Shown here piece by piece: positions 1 through 5,519 of a stretch of 5,519 nucleotides of DNA. The translations under genes and the position numbers were made by a program. The DNA lies in NCBI GenBank assembly GCA_948560485.1, contig CAOXUF010000067.1, forward strand, positions 2,121 through 7,639, written 5' to 3'. The DNA comes from an uncultured Eubacterium sp. (GTDB lineage: Bacteria; Bacillota_A; Clostridia; Lachnospirales; Lachnospiraceae). The notes under the pieces were generated by a model. That model worked only from the letters and a program-made list of their open reading frames with translations. It did not search any database and had not been told where the DNA came from. Each line of letters starts with the position of its first letter. Within the stretch, counting starts at the first letter, position 1.

Positions 1-361
1 TGAAGAGATTTTATATGGTGATAATGATAGTTTGTCTGCTATTGTTGCAAAATTAATTGGCGCTGATGCATTATTGATATTAACAGATATAGATGGACTG
101 TATAATGGAAATCCAAATGAAGATGAATATGCCAGAATTATTCCGGTAGTTGAGGAAATTACTCCGGAATTATTCAAAATTGCCGGTGGAAAGGGTTCAA
201 AATTTGGCACAGGTGGAATGGTTACAAAACTTCAGGCGGCACAGATTTCTACAGAGGCAGGAATAGATACGATTGTAATGAGTGGAAATGAGCCTGAAAA
301 TATTTATAAAGTTTTAGAAGGACATCAGGTTGGAACTTTTTTTCAGGCGAAGAATAAATAA
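1..361 (+). CDS. proB: Glutamate 5-kinase (gamma-glutamyl kinase), 3' end only, no PUA domain
   Basis: This is the C-terminal 119 residues of ProB, which phosphorylates L-glutamate with ATP to gamma-glutamyl phosphate, the first committed step of proline synthesis in the cytoplasm. The gene enters from outside the window; the reading frame is open from base 2. Visible amino-acid kinase motifs are GDNDSLSA (residues 6-13 of the fragment; the Asn matches a glutamate-binding residue in E. coli ProB), LTDIDGLY (27-34, nucleotide-binding TD pair) and the glycine-rich GTGGMVTK (69-76, ATP binding), followed by a helix rich in Ala and Gln. The protein stops shortly after the kinase fold, so it lacks the C-terminal PUA domain of E. 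coli-type ProB; such short forms (about 260-270 residues) are known in Firmicutes. The partner proA is not visible here and could lie upstream. The first Met-like codon inside (TTG at 32) is not a start. Identification is secure. Confidence 0.95.
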   Translation, partial: EEILYGDNDSLSAIVAKLIGADALLILTDIDGLYNGNPNEDEYARIIPVVEEITPELFKIAGGKGSKFGTGGMVTKLQAAQISTEAGIDTIVMSGNEPENIYKVLEGHQVGTFFQAKNK

Positions 362-436
362 CGATGTTTACAAAATGTTCAATTTTCTTTCACACAATTG
401 AGTGGAAATATGAGGTAAAATTGTTATTGATATACC

Positions 437-442
437 AAGGAG
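437..442 (+). promoter_or_regulatory. Ribosome binding site that decides the lipid kinase start
   Basis: AAGGAG ends one base before the ATG at 444 but seven bases before the in-frame ATG at 450. Normal Shine-Dalgarno spacing is about 5-9 bases, so translation should begin at 450, giving the MKKLLFIVNP start usual for this family instead of MVMKKLL. Confidence 0.75.
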
Positions 443-449
443 TATGGTT

Positions 450-1328
450 ATGAAAAAGCTTTTATTTATTGTTAATCCTAAGGCAGGATTAAAAAAGAAT
501 AGAAATTATATTGATGAGGCTGTTCAGGTATTTGAAGAAGCTGGTTATAAGGTTGGAATAAAGTATACAAAAAAAAGATTAGATGGCACTAATATTGCCA
601 GAGAGCATGGAGCAAGAGTGGATTTGGTTGTGTGTATGGGGGGAGATGGAACGCTGAATGAGGTTATTCAGGGAATGGCTGAGAAGGAGATTACAACACC
701 TCTTGGTTACATACCGGCTGGTTCAACCAATGATTTTGCTGCAAGTCTTGGATTGAGTTCTAATCCGAAAACACAGGCTGAGTTTATTGTTTCTCATGAG
801 GCAAAGCCTTTGGATATGGGTATGTTTAATGGCCGCTATTTTGTGTATACAGCATCAGCTGGTATATTTACTGAAACTTCATATTCTACACCACAGAAAA
901 TGAAAAACAGGTTAGGTCATTTTGCATATATTTTACATGGCAGTCGTGAGTTATTTCGCATTAGAAGTTTGAAGTTGAAAATTGAATTGGAACATACGAC
1001 CCACGAAGGAAAATATATTTTTGCCGCGATTAATAATGCTACCAAAGTTGGCGGGATTATGAAATTAGATAAGGAAGCGGTAGAGTTTAATGATGGAGAA
1101 TTTGAATTGATGCTGGTTGAATTTCCAAAGAATCCTGTAGAATTTATCAGACTGGCAGTCAAGATATTTACACAGCAATTTACTGGAAAGATAACATTAG
1201 AAAAGATTAAATCTGCAAGAATTACTGATTGTACAGATATAGATTGGTCGCTGGATGGAGAGAAAGAAAAAGGACGGGCAGTAGTGGATTTTAAGGTGAT
1301 TCATGATGCTGTCAATTTTATTTATTAA
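450..1328 (+). CDS. Diacylglycerol/lipid kinase family protein (YegS/BmrU type)
   Basis: A 292-residue soluble lipid kinase of the DAGK_cat family, expected to phosphorylate diacylglycerol or a related lipid with ATP at the inner face of the membrane, recycling DAG to phosphatidic acid or modifying another lipid. Seen in order: NPKAG at residues 9-13 (first strand and turn), the signature GGDGTLNEV at 64-72 (nucleotide-binding loop), PAGSTNDFA at 89-97 (the PxGTxNDFA motif with Ser for Thr), LDMG at 121-124 opening the second domain, NDGEFE at 214-219, and DWSLDGE at 265-271 near the C-terminus (the conserved acidic DGE). Length fits the usual 290-310 residues. There is no signal peptide or membrane segment. 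I chose ATG 450 over ATG 444 from Shine-Dalgarno spacing. It lies 88 bases after proB and 27 bases before citrate synthase. The true substrate (DAG, undecaprenol or other) cannot be told from sequence; a dgkB-like role is possible but unproven. Confidence 0.9.
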   Translation: MKKLLFIVNPKAGLKKNRNYIDEAVQVFEEAGYKVGIKYTKKRLDGTNIAREHGARVDLVVCMGGDGTLNEVIQGMAEKEITTPLGYIPAGSTNDFAASLGLSSNPKTQAEFIVSHEAKPLDMGMFNGRYFVYTASAGIFTETSYSTPQKMKNRLGHFAYILHGSRELFRIRSLKLKIELEHTTHEGKYIFAAINNATKVGGIMKLDKEAVEFNDGEFELMLVEFPKNPVEFIRLAVKIFTQQFTGKITLEKIKSARITDCTDIDWSLDGEKEKGRAVVDFKVIHDAVNFIY

Positions 1329-1355
1329 CTATTTCAAGATGTAAGAGGGGTATTT

Positions 1356-2717
1356 ATGACATTAAAAAAAGAAGACGTTAGAGGTTTTACAGAAAAATAT
1401 AGTAAAGTGTGTAAGAAAAACGATAGTGTAGAAAAAGATTTATTTACAGAATATGGGGTCAAAAGAGGGTTACGGGATCTTAACGGGAAAGGTGTTGTAA
1501 CTGGTATTACAAATATTTCAAGAATTGAATCATCAGAAATAGTAGACGGAAAAACTGTTCCATGTCCCGGAAAGTTATACTATAGAGGGTATCACATTCA
1601 GGAACTGGTAAAAGGATTTATGGAAGAAGGCAGATATGGATTTGAAGAGATTGCATATCTTTTAGTTTTTGGGGAGCTGCCGACTCAGGAAAATTTAAGA
1701 GAGTTTCAGGAAATGCTTTCTACAGGAAGAAGATTACCTACAAATTTTGTCAGAGATGTTATTATGAAAGCACCGAGTTCTGACATTATGAATTCATTGA
1801 CAAAGAGTGTACTGACATTGGCATCATATGATAAGAATGTCTCAGATACTTCTATCGAGAATGTAATACGTCAGTGTATTCAGTTAATTGCATTATTCCC
1901 GATGTTATCGGTTTATGGATATCAGGCGTATAATCATTATAAGAAGAATGGAAGTCTCTATATACACAGACCTAAATCGGATTTATCTACAAGCGAAAAT
2001 CTTTTGCGAATGCTTAGACCCAATAAACAATATACAGAATTAGAGGCGAAAGTATTGGATTTGGCATTAGTGCTTCATATGGAACATGGTGGTGGAAATA
2101 ATTCTACTTTCACTACAAGAGTTGTAACTTCCTCTGGTTCTGATACATATTCAACCATTGCGGCAGCGTTATCTTCTTTGAAAGGACCTAGACATGGAGG
2201 GGCCAATATTATGGTTGTGGAAATGTTTAAGGATATTAAAAAGAATGTGTCTGATATTACAGATGAAGCGGAAGTGAAGGAATATCTTAGAAAAATTTTA
2301 CACAAAGAAGTATTTAATAAAAAGGGATTAATATATGGTATGGGGCATGCTGTTTATTCGGTGTCAGACCCAAGGGCAGATATTTTTAAAGCGTTTGTTG
2401 AAAAGTTAGCAATTGAGAAAGGACGTGAAAAAGATTTTGCTCTTTATAGTATGATTGAGCGTCTCGCTCCGGAAGTGATTGCTCAGGAACGCAAGATGTA
2501 TAAAGGTGTTAGCGCCAATGTAGATTTTTACAGCGGATTGGTTTACAGTATGTTGGACATTCCCGAAGAGTTGTTTACTCCAATGTTTGCGATTGCCAGA
2601 ATTGTAGGATGGAGTGCTCATCGAATTGAAGAATTAGTCAATGCTGATAAAATTATGCGCCCTGCGTACGTAAGTAATTGTGGTTATAATGAATATCATA
2701 AGATGGATAATAGATAG
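1356..2717 (+). CDS. gltA: Citrate synthase (Si type)
   Basis: A 453-residue citrate (Si)-synthase, condensing oxaloacetate and acetyl-CoA to citrate and CoA in the cytoplasm. In an anaerobe this normally feeds the oxidative branch toward 2-oxoglutarate and glutamate. All three catalytic residues can be placed by motif: His244 in HMEHGGGNNST (equivalent to pig H274), His331 in GMGHAVYS (pig H320) and Asp390 in NVDFYSG (pig D375). Other family marks are YYRGYHI at 75-81, GPRHGGAN at 277-284 and SDPRAD at 337-342, with Arg339 the expected substrate contact. About 45 residues precede the core, ending near VVTGITNIS; this N-terminal extension is one I associate with clostridial enzymes. The ATG at 1356 follows AGAGGGG with five bases of spacing. 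A 2-methylcitrate synthase activity cannot be excluded, but no prpB/prpD is present. It sits 27 bases after the lipid kinase and is followed directly by a hairpin. The symbol is by family; citZ is used in some Firmicutes. Confidence 0.93.
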   Translation: MTLKKEDVRGFTEKYSKVCKKNDSVEKDLFTEYGVKRGLRDLNGKGVVTGITNISRIESSEIVDGKTVPCPGKLYYRGYHIQELVKGFMEEGRYGFEEIAYLLVFGELPTQENLREFQEMLSTGRRLPTNFVRDVIMKAPSSDIMNSLTKSVLTLASYDKNVSDTSIENVIRQCIQLIALFPMLSVYGYQAYNHYKKNGSLYIHRPKSDLSTSENLLRMLRPNKQYTELEAKVLDLALVLHMEHGGGNNSTFTTRVVTSSGSDTYSTIAAALSSLKGPRHGGANIMVVEMFKDIKKNVSDITDEAEVKEYLRKILHKEVFNKKGLIYGMGHAVYSVSDPRADIFKAFVEKLAIEKGREKDFALYSMIERLAPEVIAQERKMYKGVSANVDFYSGLVYSMLDIPEELFTPMFAIARIVGWSAHRIEELVNADKIMRPAYVSNCGYNEYHKMDNR

Positions 2718-2718
2718 A

Positions 2719-2754
2719 ATAAAGCCATGCCGCTTGTAAGTGGTGTGGCTTTAT
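2719..2754 (+). terminator. Hairpin after citrate synthase, probable intrinsic terminator or attenuator
   Basis: Bases 2719-2733 (ataaagccatgccgc) pair fully with 2740-2754 (gtggtgtggctttat): a 15-bp stem with three G.U pairs and a six-base loop (ttgtaa). It begins two bases after the citrate synthase stop. The descending arm ends in CTTTAT, so the U-tract is short and interrupted; termination may therefore be partial, allowing some read-through into the greA-like gene whose ribosome binding site starts nine bases later. The G.U pairs make the structure stronger in the + strand RNA than in its complement (where they become A.C mismatches), which supports a role for the + strand transcript. 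Confidence 0.7.
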
Positions 2755-2762
2755 AGAATTAT

Positions 2763-2767
2763 GGAGG
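2763..2767 (+). promoter_or_regulatory. Ribosome binding site that decides the greA-like start
   Basis: GGAGG lies five bases before ATG 2773. Longer in-frame versions starting at GTG 2740 would initiate inside the hairpin arm with no Shine-Dalgarno, and ATG 2761 overlaps this site, so 2773 is the supported start. Confidence 0.85.
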
Positions 2768-2772
2768 AAATT

Positions 2773-3270
2773 ATGAAATTAACAAATAGTGATATTGATA
2801 AAATTAAAGAAGAGATAGAATATAGAAAACTTGTCGTGCGAAAAGAAGCGTTAGAGGCTGTAAAAGAGGCAAGGGCTCATGGCGATTTAAGTGAGAATTT
2901 TGAATATCATGCAGCAAAGAAAGATAAGAATAAAAACGAGAGCAGAATTCGATATTTGGAAAAAATTTTAAAAACAGCTACTATTATTTCTGACGAATCG
3001 GAAAGTGATGAAGTAGGGCTGAATAATACTGTTGAAGTGTATTTTGAGGAAGATGACGAGATAGAAACTTTTAAAATTGTAAGTACAATGAGAGGAGATT
3101 CCGTTAAAGGAAGAATCAGCAGTGAATCACCAATAGGAGCGGCACTTATGGGGCATAAAGCAGGAGACAGAGTTGAAATAAAAGTCAATGATAATTATAG
3201 TTATTATGTAGTGATTAAGTCCATAGAAAACACGGGAGAAGAAGAGAGCGATACAATCAGAAGTTATTAA
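2773..3270 (+). CDS. Transcription elongation factor, GreA/GreB family
   Basis: A 165-residue Gre factor. These proteins enter the RNA polymerase secondary channel and stimulate cleavage of backtracked RNA. The N-terminal coiled-coil hairpin (about residues 5-75) carries KEARAHGDLSENFEYHAA at 31-48; Asp38 and Glu41 correspond to the catalytic tip acids D41 and E44 of E. coli GreA, so cleavage activity is expected to be intact. The C-terminal FKBP-like domain has the hallmark SPIGAALMGHKAGDRVEI at 119-136. Two things differ from textbook GreA: the N-terminus reads MKLTNSDIDKIKEE instead of the common LTxEGxxKL pattern, and about 12 polar residues (NTGEEESDTIRSY) extend past the last predicted strand. 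The usual clostridial greA, as I recall, sits next to lysS; here the neighbours are citrate synthase and a WYL regulator, so this may be a second paralogue. I therefore leave the symbol empty. Gap to the next gene is 46 bases. Confidence 0.9.
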   Translation: MKLTNSDIDKIKEEIEYRKLVVRKEALEAVKEARAHGDLSENFEYHAAKKDKNKNESRIRYLEKILKTATIISDESESDEVGLNNTVEVYFEEDDEIETFKIVSTMRGDSVKGRISSESPIGAALMGHKAGDRVEIKVNDNYSYYVVIKSIENTGEEESDTIRSY

Positions 3271-3316
3271 ATGTTGATTGGGGCGAAGAAAAATACATTA
3301 AATAGGAGAAGCAAAG

Positions 3317-4312
3317 ATGGCAAGATCTGAAAATCAAAAACAAAAGGTATTGGCGTTATTAGATATATTAAAAAAGAATACAGATGATGAACACGGCATA
3401 ACAATGGTTCAGATTATATCAGAATTGGAGTCAAAAGGAATTAAAGCAGAGAGAAAAGCCATTTATGCGGATATTAATGTCCTGAAAGAATATGGATTTG
3501 ATATTCAGGGGAATAAAGAAAGCGGTACATATTATTATAAATTAATACATAGAAGTTTTGAATTATCTGAATTAAAACTTTTAGTAGATGCTGTACAGGC
3601 ATCAAAGTTTATATCGCAAAAGCGTTCTAATGAACTGATTAAAAAGATTGAAGACCAGGCAAGTAAATATCAGGCAATGGAATTACAGAGACAGGTTTAT
3701 GTGGCGAATAGAGTCAAAACGAATTACGATAGTGTTTTGTGTAATGTAGATGATTTAAACCTTGCAATTAATCATAATTGTAAAATTCAATTTGATTATT
3801 ATGAATGGACATTAAATAAACAAATGAAAATTAGAGAAAATGGACATAAGACGGACATTAGTCCATGGGCACTTACATGGGATGATGAAAATTATTATAT
3901 GGTTGCGTTTGACGGTGAAAGTGGTTTAATTAAACATTACCGTGTTGACAAGATGCGTAAAATAGAGTTTCTTGAAGCATCACGTGACGGAAAAGATGAA
4001 TTTAAAGAATTTGATATGGCGTTGTATGCAAAAAAGATGTTTGGTATGTTTACCGGAGATGAGCAGCGTGTGAAGATACAGTTCGACAATAAATTTATTG
4101 GAGTGGTAATTGACCGGTTTGGAAAAGATATTATGATTGTTCCGAAAGATAATAACACGTTTACAGTGAATGTAAATGTTAGTGTCAGCAATATGTTTTT
4201 TAGCTGGATTATTGGTCTGGGCAAAGGAGTGAAAATATTGGGACCCGAAAATGTAGTAGAGAAATTAAAAGGTGAGATTGTAAGATTGAAAGAACAATAT
4301 GAAGTAGATTAA
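3317..4312 (+). CDS. WYL-domain transcriptional regulator with N-terminal helix-turn-helix
   Basis: A 331-residue DNA-binding regulator of the HTH-WYL-WCX architecture. Residues about 8-78 form a winged helix: helix LALLDILKKN, then TMVQIISELESKG, recognition helix ERKAIYADINVLKEYG (45-60) and a wing GNKESGTYYYKL. The segment 80-125 is a linker helix region. The WYL domain spans about 145-220 and shows ISPWALTWDDENYYMVAFD at 181-199, with YYM in place of the WYL tripeptide, followed by KHYRVDKM (206-213) with the ligand-pocket Arg209. A C-terminal WCX-like extension covers about 248-325. In known members WYL domains bind nucleic acid or nucleotide ligands and act as repressors or activators; targets here are unknown. 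AGGAG (3304-3308) is eight bases before the ATG. The position between greA-like and KdpD-N genes suggests it could control its own operon. I see no clear operator repeat. Confidence 0.9.
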   Translation: MARSENQKQKVLALLDILKKNTDDEHGITMVQIISELESKGIKAERKAIYADINVLKEYGFDIQGNKESGTYYYKLIHRSFELSELKLLVDAVQASKFISQKRSNELIKKIEDQASKYQAMELQRQVYVANRVKTNYDSVLCNVDDLNLAINHNCKIQFDYYEWTLNKQMKIRENGHKTDISPWALTWDDENYYMVAFDGESGLIKHYRVDKMRKIEFLEASRDGKDEFKEFDMALYAKKMFGMFTGDEQRVKIQFDNKFIGVVIDRFGKDIMIVPKDNNTFTVNVNVSVSNMFFSWIIGLGKGVKILGPENVVEKLKGEIVRLKEQYEVD

Positions 4313-4342
4313 AAGTAGTGGTTTTAAGAAGGAGAGGAAAAT

Positions 4343-4381
4343 TTGTCTATTAAAAATTTGGAGAGAAGTGAAAGATGTTAA
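4343..4381 (+). CDS. Possible 12-residue leader peptide ORF (TTG start)
   Basis: A TTG at 4343 stands eight bases after AAGGAG (4329-4334, within AAGAAGGAGAGG), the best Shine-Dalgarno in this gap, and opens a 12-codon ORF reading MSIKNLERSERC, stopping at TAA 4379-4381. It overlaps the ATG (4375) of the following gene by seven bases in another frame. In the downstream gene's own frame there are stops at 4351 and 4369, so this Shine-Dalgarno cannot serve an N-terminal extension of that gene. Either ribosomes translate the short ORF and re-initiate at 4375 (translational coupling), or the strong site is accidental. TTG is a rare start and 12 codons is very short, so confidence is low. Confidence 0.3.
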   Translation: MSIKNLERSERC

Positions 4382-5001
4382 CGATATTTACCAGTTATAC
4401 GCCAGGTGCAGGTAAAAGTTATGCAATGGTACAAAAGGCAATTGAAGAAAGAAAAAAAGGCAGAAATGTAGTGGTAGGATTTCTTCACAGTGGACATAGA
4501 GACATATCGAAAATATTAGAAGATAATGACATTCAGGGAAGAGATTCCGGCAAGGGAATGTCATTGATAGAGATATTGGAGAAGAAACCGGATTTAGTCG
4601 TTATGGATGAAATGGGGATGAAGGTGAAAAATCAAGGGTTTGTCTATCAGGTAATTGAGGAATTACTGGCTAGAGGAATTGATGTATATACCTCTTCAAA
4701 TCTTAAAAGATTTGAAAGTATCAATCCGAGTTTTAAAAGAGTAACAGGAATTGCTATTCGAAATACCATACCGGATAGATTTTTAGATATGGCTGAAGAA
4801 ATTTATTTTATTGACAGAGCACCTGAGCTGATGATAAAAGATTTTGAATCTGGGATGTTATTTGATGAAAATTATATGAATAGCAGGATTATGAAGAGAA
4901 ACTTTAAAAAAGAAACATTGGAAAGTTACAGGGGTGTCAGTATAGAATATTTGAAAAAAATGAAAAATAGTGATATAAGGCTTAAAATAATAAGCCGTTA
5001 A
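4375..5001 (+). CDS. Stand-alone KdpD N-terminal (P-loop sensor) domain protein
   Basis: A 208-residue protein matching the N-terminal cytoplasmic domain of the potassium sensor kinase KdpD (Pfam family KdpD, PF02702) over its whole length. Seen: P-loop TPGAGKSYAM (residues 9-18) where KdpD has APGVGKTYAM; VVVGFLHSGHRD (32-43); a Walker B-like strand PDLVVMDEMG (72-81); EELLARGIDVYTSSNLKRFESIN (95-117), close to the KdpD EELLxAGIDVYTTxNVQHxESLN; and TGIAIRNTIPDRFLDMAEEIYFID (124-147), close to TGVxVRETVPDxxLDxADEIELVD. The chain then ends: no USP domain, membrane helices, dimerisation helix with phospho-His, or ATPase domain, and the stop is followed by a different gene. Thus it probably binds ATP and signals by protein contact, but the partner is unknown. 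The loop after Walker B lacks the HTN and SRH residues of canonical KdpD. The ATG is preceded by GGAGAG (4360-4365), nine bases away. No kdpE or kdpFABC is in view. Confidence 0.85.
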   Translation: MLTIFTSYTPGAGKSYAMVQKAIEERKKGRNVVVGFLHSGHRDISKILEDNDIQGRDSGKGMSLIEILEKKPDLVVMDEMGMKVKNQGFVYQVIEELLARGIDVYTSSNLKRFESINPSFKRVTGIAIRNTIPDRFLDMAEEIYFIDRAPELMIKDFESGMLFDENYMNSRIMKRNFKKETLESYRGVSIEYLKKMKNSDIRLKIISR

Positions 5002-5040
5002 TATGAATTGAGAGATAAGTTTAAAAAGGATTTAAGGTAA

Positions 5041-5519
5041 GTGGCAGAAAGCAATAAGAATTTTAGAATAATAAAACAAAATAAATTAGCATGGACGCCT
5101 ATAGTAATTCTGGTAGCGGGTATCTGCTGTTTGTTATGGGGCTCAGCGTTTCCATGCATAAAAATAGGTTATCGCTTATTTAAAATAGCAGGTGGTGATA
5201 CTGCATCACAGATTTTATTTGCAGGGATAAGGTTTGCTTTGGCGGGCACAATGGTCATTTTATTTTTTAGTATTAAAAATAAAAGAATTATATTACCATC
5301 CAGTCCTGCAAAAATTGCTACGCTTAGCTGCTTTCAGACAATTTTGCAGTATGTGCCTTTTTATATTGGGCTGGCACATACTACCGGAGTGAAATCATCA
5401 ATCATTAATGGCTCTGCAGTGTTTGTGACAATACTTGTTTCGTGCCTTGTGTTTGGACAGGAAAAGTTAACAGAAAAAAAGATTTTGGGAAGTATATTGG
5501 GATTTTTTGTTATTTTCAT
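5041..5519 (+). CDS. EamA/DMT-superfamily membrane transporter, 5' part
   Basis: The first 159 codons of a drug/metabolite transporter (EamA family), an inner-membrane protein normally with ten helices in two repeats; the gene runs off the window. The N-terminus is 17-20 polar basic residues, then a first helix containing VAGICCLLWGSAFPCIK (25-41), where LLWGSAFP is the typical EamA entry motif. Further hydrophobic helices lie at about 57-77 (with GIRFALAG), 92-111, 117-138 (KSSIINGSAVFVTILVS), and one beginning near 147. The segment FGQEKLTEKKILGSILGF (138-155) is the usual end of the first EamA repeat, with an acidic Glu after the fourth helix. The start is GTG 5041: an in-frame TAA lies immediately before it (5038-5040), AAGGA at 5026-5030 is ten bases upstream, and no in-frame ATG occurs before the second helix. 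Substrate and direction of transport cannot be inferred. It follows the KdpD-N gene by 39 bases and is probably co-transcribed. Confidence 0.88.
   Translation, partial: MAESNKNFRIIKQNKLAWTPIVILVAGICCLLWGSAFPCIKIGYRLFKIAGGDTASQILFAGIRFALAGTMVILFFSIKNKRIILPSSPAKIATLSCFQTILQYVPFYIGLAHTTGVKSSIINGSAVFVTILVSCLVFGQEKLTEKKILGSILGFFVIF

Noticed and set aside
362..443. Promoter or terminator in the proB-lipid kinase gap
   Set aside because: TTTACA (367-372) and TTGAGT (398-403) resemble -35 boxes, but no good -10 falls 16-18 bases downstream; TAAAAT at 416 is only 12 bases from TTGAGT. A TTCAATT/AATTGAG inverted repeat (378-402) is short, has an 11-base loop and no U-run. Nothing is strong enough to call.
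917..1162. Minus-strand ORF of 81 codons inside the lipid kinase gene
   Set aside because: It lies wholly antisense to a well-supported gene, has a low-complexity Ser/Asn/Ile-rich product and no recognisable motif. The same holds for the minus-strand ORFs at 2075-2305, 2406-2621, 2907-3188 and 3937-4224.
1356..2717. 2-methylcitrate synthase
   Set aside because: Active-site motifs do not distinguish the two, but no propionate-catabolism gene is nearby and the protein resembles clostridial citrate synthases.
2740..2772. N-terminal extension of the Gre factor from GTG 2740
   Set aside because: It would start inside the descending arm of the hairpin, has no Shine-Dalgarno, and the added MVWLYRIMEEI has no family support. 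GGAGG at 2763 clearly serves ATG 2773.
3274..3303. Possible promoter before the WYL gene (TTGATT, 18-base spacer, TTAAAT)
   Set aside because: Both boxes match consensus at only four of six positions, and transcription would start at or after the ribosome binding site (3304-3308), leaving no usable leader.
4375..5001. Reading this gene as a truncated pseudogene of kdpD
   Set aside because: The frame is intact, the P-loop and Walker B are kept, the stop comes at a natural domain end, and no kinase remnants follow; the next gene is an unrelated transporter.

Overview
The window is AT-rich with every gene on the + strand, short gaps, strong AGGAGG-type ribosome binding sites and AAA/GAA/ATA-rich codon use. 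Together with the protein types (a glutamate 5-kinase without PUA domain, a clostridial-looking citrate synthase with an N-terminal extension, a WYL regulator), this suggests a chromosomal segment of an anaerobic Clostridia member, probably Lachnospiraceae-like. That taxonomic call is inference from style and remembered family resemblance, not from a search. I see no mobile element, CRISPR array, tRNA, rRNA or phage gene.

Layout: (1) bases 1-361, the 3' end of proB (glutamate 5-kinase, proline synthesis); (2) 450-1328, a diacylglycerol/lipid kinase of the YegS/BmrU type, whose start I place at the second ATG; (3) 1356-2717, a Si-type citrate synthase with all three catalytic residues; (4) a 15-bp G.U-containing hairpin at 2719-2754 that probably ends or attenuates the upstream unit; (5) 2773-3270, a GreA/GreB-type elongation factor; (6) 3317-4312, a WYL-domain transcriptional regulator; (7) 4343-4381, a possible 12-codon leader ORF with a strong Shine-Dalgarno; (8) 4375-5001, a stand-alone KdpD N-terminal (P-loop) domain with no histidine kinase attached; (9) 5041 to the window end, the 5' part of an EamA/DMT-family membrane transporter starting at GTG. 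No gap between genes exceeds about 80 bases.

How the genes may work together: proB and citrate synthase both touch glutamate metabolism (citrate synthase feeds 2-oxoglutarate/glutamate synthesis, ProB consumes glutamate), but the lipid kinase between them has no obvious link and the grouping may be only co-directional housekeeping genes. After the hairpin, greA-like, WYL regulator, KdpD-N protein and transporter follow with gaps of 39-62 bases and could form one transcription unit: a transcription factor, a ligand-responsive regulator, a nucleotide-binding signalling domain and an exporter/importer. The most unusual item is the stand-alone KdpD-N protein, with remodelled conserved loops and no kdpE or kdpFABC genes in view. 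The rest looks ordinary.
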